Assembly (NCBI GenBank): GCA_947579665.1
Contig: OX388343.1
Span: forward strand, 89,756,254-89,820,253
Direction: 5' to 3'
DNA: 64,000 bases
DNA from: Sympetrum striolatum
Lineage: Eukaryota > Arthropoda > Insecta > Odonata > Libellulidae
Shown: one piece after another, positions 59,101 through 64,000 of the stretch
How the letters are laid out: each line of letters starts with the position of its first letter
How positions within the stretch are numbered: the stretch's first letter is position 1
Program-made: the position numbers and the translations under genes
Notes under the pieces: model-generated
What the model saw: only the letters and a program-made list of their open reading frames with translations
The model's database searches: none
Told to the model about the DNA's origin: nothing

Positions 59101-59520
59101 CAATATAATCGATATGAGAAGGCGTGACTTCGTGGAAAGCCATTTGCAGAATGAAAACACTTCGCACTTTTCCACAGAAAATTTATTTTGCGACCGGTTT
59201 CATAAGCGAGCTTACATCTTCAGGCACAGAGAGATATTTGTCACAGCATTAATGAATATTTACGATACAATTTCGCCTTTGTTGCTATACTAGCCTCAAT
59301 AATATAATTTTCACTCTGCAAATGGCTTTCCACGAAGTCACGCCTTCTCATATCGATTATATTATTGAGGCTAGTATAGCAGCAAAAGCGAGATTGTATA
59401 TATAGTAAATATTCATTGATGCTATGACAAATATTTTCTCTGTGCCTGAAGATGTAAGCTCGCTTATGAAACCGGTCGCAAAATAAATTTTCTGTGGAAA
59501 AGTACGAAATTTTTTCATTA
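59101..59520. ncRNA. Inverted dimer of hammerhead-bearing repeat units
   Basis: Two units face each other. The 32-nt cores at 59223-59192 (minus) and 59446-59477 (plus) are identical: CTGAAGA, T, stem II GTAAGC-TC-GCTTAT, GAA, AC-CG-GT-C. All conserved positions are kept. Each is followed by GCAAAATAAATTTTCTGTGG and preceded by CTCTGTGC or TCTGTGC. GGCGTGACTTCGTGGAAAGC (59121-59140) is repeated inverted near 59325-59343, and GAGGCTAGTATAGCA is shared inverted around 59281-59381. The dimer forms a near-palindrome of about 400 bp. Penelope-like or retrozyme origin is an inference from family knowledge. Confidence 0.7.
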
Positions 59521-59596
59521 TCCAAAATATTACAATTAAAATTCCAATCATCCGCTCAATGTTAACTGTTATCATTCAACTAGTTTTATCGACGAA

Positions 59597-59627
59597 TTAT
59601 ATATAGAGTACAATGTACTCTATATAT
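59597..59627. repeat. Perfect 15-bp-arm palindrome
   Basis: TATATATAGAGTACA and TGTACTCTATATATA flank a single A. It lies just outside the 59-kb hammerhead dimer. Confidence 0.6.
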
Positions 59628-60124
59628 AGAAATATAATCAGTACATATACGAAATAATCAAATGGAATTCACATAGTAAACACGATCCTGGTTGTATAAA
59701 TGAAGGCTTTCATTAATGATAATGCATTTCACTTAAGTAAATTTAAAGCTTTTCCATTAATAGTATTAATTTTGTTATACCTACCTACTGTAACTACTTC
59801 TGTTAGCATTTATTCTTGCAAATAACGGTGTGATATGTAAGTGCTACTTTATAATGGAATGATATGCAATACTGAGAGAAAACCTCCTATATATTCACAT
59901 TGTATAATATATAACTATTTTTCATTCAAGATCGTTAGAACGAAAATCGGAAGGTTAACGAATTGAACTGATGAAAAGAGAAGTAGAGTAGAACGAAGTA
60001 AATCCAAAAGAATGCAAAACGTGCTCTGACAACACATTTTATAAAATAGTACCATTGCAGTGAAACATTATTTATTAATCTATTCCATACACCCCACAAA
60101 CATCAATATTTTTTGGACCCTTAC

Positions 60125-60268
60125 AGTTGAAGATAACAATAAACAATAACGATGAACCATCACATACGACCATTCCCAAATCGGAAAAATCCGACTTACC
60201 GGGATTGGAACCCAAGACCGTGGGGTTGGAACGATAACGTGCGAGCACGCTAACTACTCGGCCTATAT
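60125..60268 (-). mobile_element. tRNA-derived SINE, copy 4 (short)
   Basis: On the minus strand it reads GGCCGAGTAGTTAGCGTG, a B-box-like GGGTTCCAATCCCGG (60213-60199), then CGGATTTTTCCGATTTGGGA and GGTCGTATGTGATGG, colinear with copy 1. The tail stops early. Confidence 0.65.
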
Positions 60269-63200
60269 AATTAAGAATTAATATTTTTATCCTACTTACC
60301 TTGTTGTAACTTCTAAAAGCCCGAAGTATTTGGTACTGGCGTATTTCGGGAATAATAACTCGAAATGATGAGAAAAGGAATTATGGAAATGATTAAAAAT
60401 AGTTAAGGGTTTTTATCTATGCAATTACCAAATTAAAATATACACTAAGTCCTTTTTTTCTATTTTGAGAAGGGACGAAAAACAAAAGATTATTACGGAA
60501 GGAGGAATGTAGGGGAAAACATAAAAGTATACCAGACATACCGTGTTTAACGTGTAATAGGTAGAATCCTTACTTTTGGCGTAAAATTAACAGCATTTAG
60601 GGAAAAATATTTATATGAAATCAGTGGTGAGACTGACATATCATTGACGTTTACGAGATTAAGATATTTTAAACTATTGGGAGCGAAATTAGAGGAGAAA
60701 GTTTGAGCAATTCCAATAGACATATGTATATATTCACAGAATTGGCCATTCAGAGAATCCCGTCAACGAATTCATAACAGAATATGGTAATGAAGAATAT
60801 CGAATACATTCTAAATCACTCCCCGTAGCAGAAAGGTATGCGTACAGAAATTACTCCACACGTGGAATACTTGAGTTTTCCGTCACACTCAAGTTCTTTT
60901 GCGTCATTTGCTCACATTTCGTAATTTCCGTAAGTAGATTTTACGGGAGAAATTCCTTTCCCGGAGACTCGCTTGCTCAGGCTTCCCCTACGTGCTCTCG
61001 ATGAAAATCGATAATCTTAACACCAAACGCTATTGATGAAATTCCATTCTATTCCAAAAATATCGGAATACATTCCCGGGGAAAGTTTTACGTGAAACCT
61101 TTCTTGTGGTTGTAAATAAGTGAATGTAATATTCAGATTTGAAGTGAATATAATATTTGAAATCGAACTGACTATCAATAATGAATTAAATTTCTAAACT
61201 GTTTCCATTAAACAACTACACCTGCCTTTTTCTGTAACTGTAGTTTGGAAACCGAAGATACAAAAAAGGCCTTACTCAACATAACTGATAGACACTCTAT
61301 GGAATTAAACCTGTAGAAAATGGATTTTTCTTAACGTATGGAGAAACATTTGAACCATGTTATCTCCTAATAATTAAAGATCATCCTTTCTTGTAAGCAA
61401 TAGTGAAGCAATGATCTCTTTTTACAATATCCCATTTATACAATCTATTTGTTCCGAATTGTAAGAATATATAAGTCGGAACGTACAGAAATGTCTGAAG
61501 CCTGTGAGTAGTTACATAAGGCCTTGGTATGTTATGTCTGGAACACTTCAGCGTTTGAATATCCACTGTCAATTTATTTTCCCTTCCAAGGCAAATATAC
61601 CGAGCTGGAATGTTAAATACTACTACTTAATATTAAGAGATAGGTTCAACATTGCCAGATCGTGAGTGAAAGTGTTTACTAAAGAAAGGCACACTTCATG
61701 TATACCAATTTGGAAAAACGAAGACAGTCCTTGAGGTTTTATTTAAACTATTTAGGAGTTATTATACCATTCATAGCAGGGTTAAGCCTTTTTGATCATG
61801 ACGGTGATGATGGTCCTGCTTACTTTCATTAGGTACAGTTAGAATGGAAACGGTAATCTAATTTCTGCAGCCTTATATATTCGTAGCTATATATTTCTTT
61901 TCTGCCATTGATATCAATAGTGTACATCTTTTAAGATTGATTTGTGAAGTTATCGATGATAACGTAAAAATATGCACGGCTCTTATTTGTCTAACTGACG
62001 TATTACTGCGTATTTATGCTCGTTTATAATTATTGGAATTTTATCTATAACAGTAACGTGATAACATAATTGAAAAATAATTCTCTGTATTTAACAGGCT
62101 ATCAATGAAAGGTGCTCATTGAAAGTTCGTATAAAATCATTTCTTCGGTCTAGAGTTGTCCCCTTTCGCTTAATGCAAGATTCATGGGCGTAAAATTATG
62201 ATGAAGCGGAATATTGAGCGAACGAAACACGGAGATGCGAACTTTCATTCCCTTTAATAGAAACTTACTTTGTTGATTTCGAAAGTTTTGGTTGTTGGAA
62301 AAATAAAACTATTTTATAGCAGAGCAAGGACTAAAAGAAAGAAACTGAAATATCCATTGATAAGGAAGTGAGCGCCTAAATAAGAAAAGAGATGTCAAGT
62401 TGAATCTCACAAGTTTTATGGCCAATGAATGTCACGGAGGATCGGAAAGAGCGAATCAAGGTCAATGGCGAGAAAATAGCTTTCACGCTGCGGAATACAT
62501 TGAGGAATAAAGTACTCGCAAACTTGAAACAACATTTCCTTTCTACTTTAATGATTTGAAAGTTGCTTCATCCAGGATTATTCTTTGAAGTATAAGAAAC
62601 TATATTTGAAAACTGTAGAGCGACTTCGTTAGGAAATGATGTCGCGATTGAAATCATTACAGTTTTTTCTTCCATTTAATTCATATGAGTAAATATATTA
62701 GCGAAAATAAAAATATATGACGCACTTCTGTGGACGATAATATCTACTTAATAAAGAAGCTTGATTGGCGAGTAATTTATTACCTACTGATAAATCATTG
62801 CGTAAAACTTTCAATGCTGAGGAGCGTGCAAGTTCATAGAAGAAAGTGCACTCAGATGCCTGAGCTTTAGCAGCAGAGTAAGTATATCCTTGTTTGCATT
62901 GATTAAACGATGATGATTTTTATGAAAGGCAGGTAATAATGTAATGGAAATACACAAAAATAAGAATATATTGTGATTTGCCTGAGTTCTGCGAAGGAAG
63001 AACCGCTGCAAGATAGTTTATCTGGTTTTACTCTATAGTATCACATTTGAACAAATTGGAATAAGTAAGATTATTCTAATAAAATAGATTGATTGCAGAT
63101 ATGAAGCTTTCATATTAACTATGATTAAGTTGGCTTATGTTCATGAGCCAAATCTCGAGAAAAGAGCAATGCTAATGGAAAGAAAAAATGTGCAAGAGGA

Positions 63201-63866
63201 CGTTTCATTCTGATGCACGTTCCGCAAATTTCATAGTTGAAGGTCGAAACTTAAGCAAGCGTGTTTAAACCTTTTAAGGGAAGTAATTGTACCAACTTGT
63301 TTACTAGCGCTCCTCTGTCCGATAGTTTACTTAAAAACATTCTTATATGATAAATATATGCGTGGTGTCTCATCGTAGAAGGTATGCTTAATTATATTTA
63401 AGTAGTCGGAGGATAGGAAAGCGTGAGCATTTGTACTATTAGGAAGAAGAAATTTACAATTAATTGAATCCTATTTTAGATATTTTTATAATTTCCGGAT
63501 CAGTCCAAATTCTATGCTGTGTCATCATGATCGTTTTCATTAAGTTCAGTTTTAGAAAAAAAGTGTTTTGTCTCAATTTAGCTAATAATCAACTGACGCT
63601 ATTAAATGAATTCCAAGGGAATTAACTCGTATCGAAAAACGCTTCTTCCTGCAGTTTTATGAAATACCTGAATTCATATTCTTCTTACCTTAAGTTGCTC
63701 ATTCCTTACTTAATTGTATAGAGAATATGATGAGTTTTTTAAGCGAATCTTGTGCAGCTTAAAATAGAAGATCCTTCACAATTGTTTCTCTTTCATTTCC
63801 AGTTTTTCCTTAAAAATACTCATTCATTGCCTCATTTTAGTTTCAGCTTTAGCAGTGTAAACTTAC

Positions 63867-64000
63867 TCCTCTTCCGGGGCATGAAATGCGTGAGGATACG
63901 TGACATTTACATGGACCACCCTAGATTTACTCTGTTTCTTCCACCCTACGATTCGCAGCAGTGCTTCTTTACCTGTTTTCCCCTGAGGTCGATGTTGATG
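63867..64000 (-). CDS. Probable further upstream exon (partial, cut by window end)
   Basis: On the minus strand, an uninterrupted frame runs from the window end for 44 codons plus two bases to a full-consensus donor gtaagt (GT at 63866-63865). The product starts HQHRPQGKTGKEALLRIVGW, continues with a basic patch (KKQSKSR), a strand-like VVHVNVTYPH and ends APEE. Composition and splice site look coding, and strand and position suit an upstream exon of the same receptor gene. It ends in phase 2, whereas the exon at 55204 starts in phase 0. A direct join would run into a stop, so at least one intervening exon is needed if both belong to one gene. It could also be the end of an exon from another gene. 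I do not recognise the peptide. Confidence 0.45.

Larger units (their letters stand above)
55205..63866 (-). other. Intronic interval, probably containing a missed exon
   Basis: This 8.7 kb AT-rich interval has three well-preserved hammerhead cores (58.2 and 59.1-59.5 kb), a SINE at 60.1 kb and a short perfect palindrome at 59.6 kb. The phase conflict between the flanking exons predicts a hidden exon. One weak candidate (57052-56974) is discussed in the findings. Confidence 0.5.

Noticed and set aside
1..64000. CRISPR array, operon or prokaryotic signals
   Set aside because: No regularly spaced repeats; intron/exon structure and pol III SINEs mark this as eukaryotic nuclear DNA.

Overview
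The window is eukaryotic nuclear DNA, most likely from an arthropod and probably an insect. It is AT-rich, has introns of 5 to 12 kb with GT..AG borders, and is full of decayed transposons: tRNA-headed SINEs, Tc1/mariner and hAT-type MITEs, LINE fragments and hammerhead-ribozyme repeats. There are no operons or bacterial signals, and nearly all long open frames are chance frames. The arthropod assignment is an inference from the repeat types and the class C receptor-like gene. I cannot name the species. Gene content: one multi-exon gene lies on the minus strand and covers roughly 25.8 to 64.0 kb. Four exons are supported by splice sites with matching reading phase: 55204-54866, 49933-49641, 39097-38905 and 26470-25850 (terminal). 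A fifth, partial exon is probable at the right edge (64000-63867). The joined product reads as the C-terminal part of a Venus-flytrap (PBP1/ANF-receptor) ectodomain like that of metabotropic glutamate receptors. It then has a long proline-rich stalk, one transmembrane helix and a basic, serine-rich tail of about 33 residues. It is therefore a single-pass class C-like receptor, not a seven-helix GPCR. I do not recognise a named orthologue. RNA genes: a tRNA-Ala(CGC)-like gene with a pol III terminator is at 16325-16254, a deleted tRNA-Gln(TTG) relic is at 15788-15723, and a tRNA 3'-half fragment is near 16.44-16.50 kb. All three are on the minus strand. Repeats: the left 25 kb is intergenic. 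It holds a decayed LINE interrupted by a GCCCGG-rich insertion (6.2-8.3 kb), two 77-bp mariner MITEs, a 99-bp MITE with perfect 12-bp ends and 8-bp target duplications (21044-21142), a hAT-like element (19.78-20.06 kb), SINEs and two copies of a LINE-like 3' end. The introns hold more LINE fragments, SINEs and hairpins. The most unusual signal is a scattered family of palindromic repeats whose centre is a hammerhead-ribozyme-like core. I count eleven main cores on both strands, with one further degenerate inverted partner. Three keep every conserved core position (58231-58200 minus, 59223-59192 minus, 59446-59477 plus). The others show single-base losses, stem II collapse or complete loss of the core. 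Long complementary flanks act as an extended helix I in several of them. This matches what is known of Penelope-like retroelements and related retrozymes, although the palindromic architecture may be under-described.
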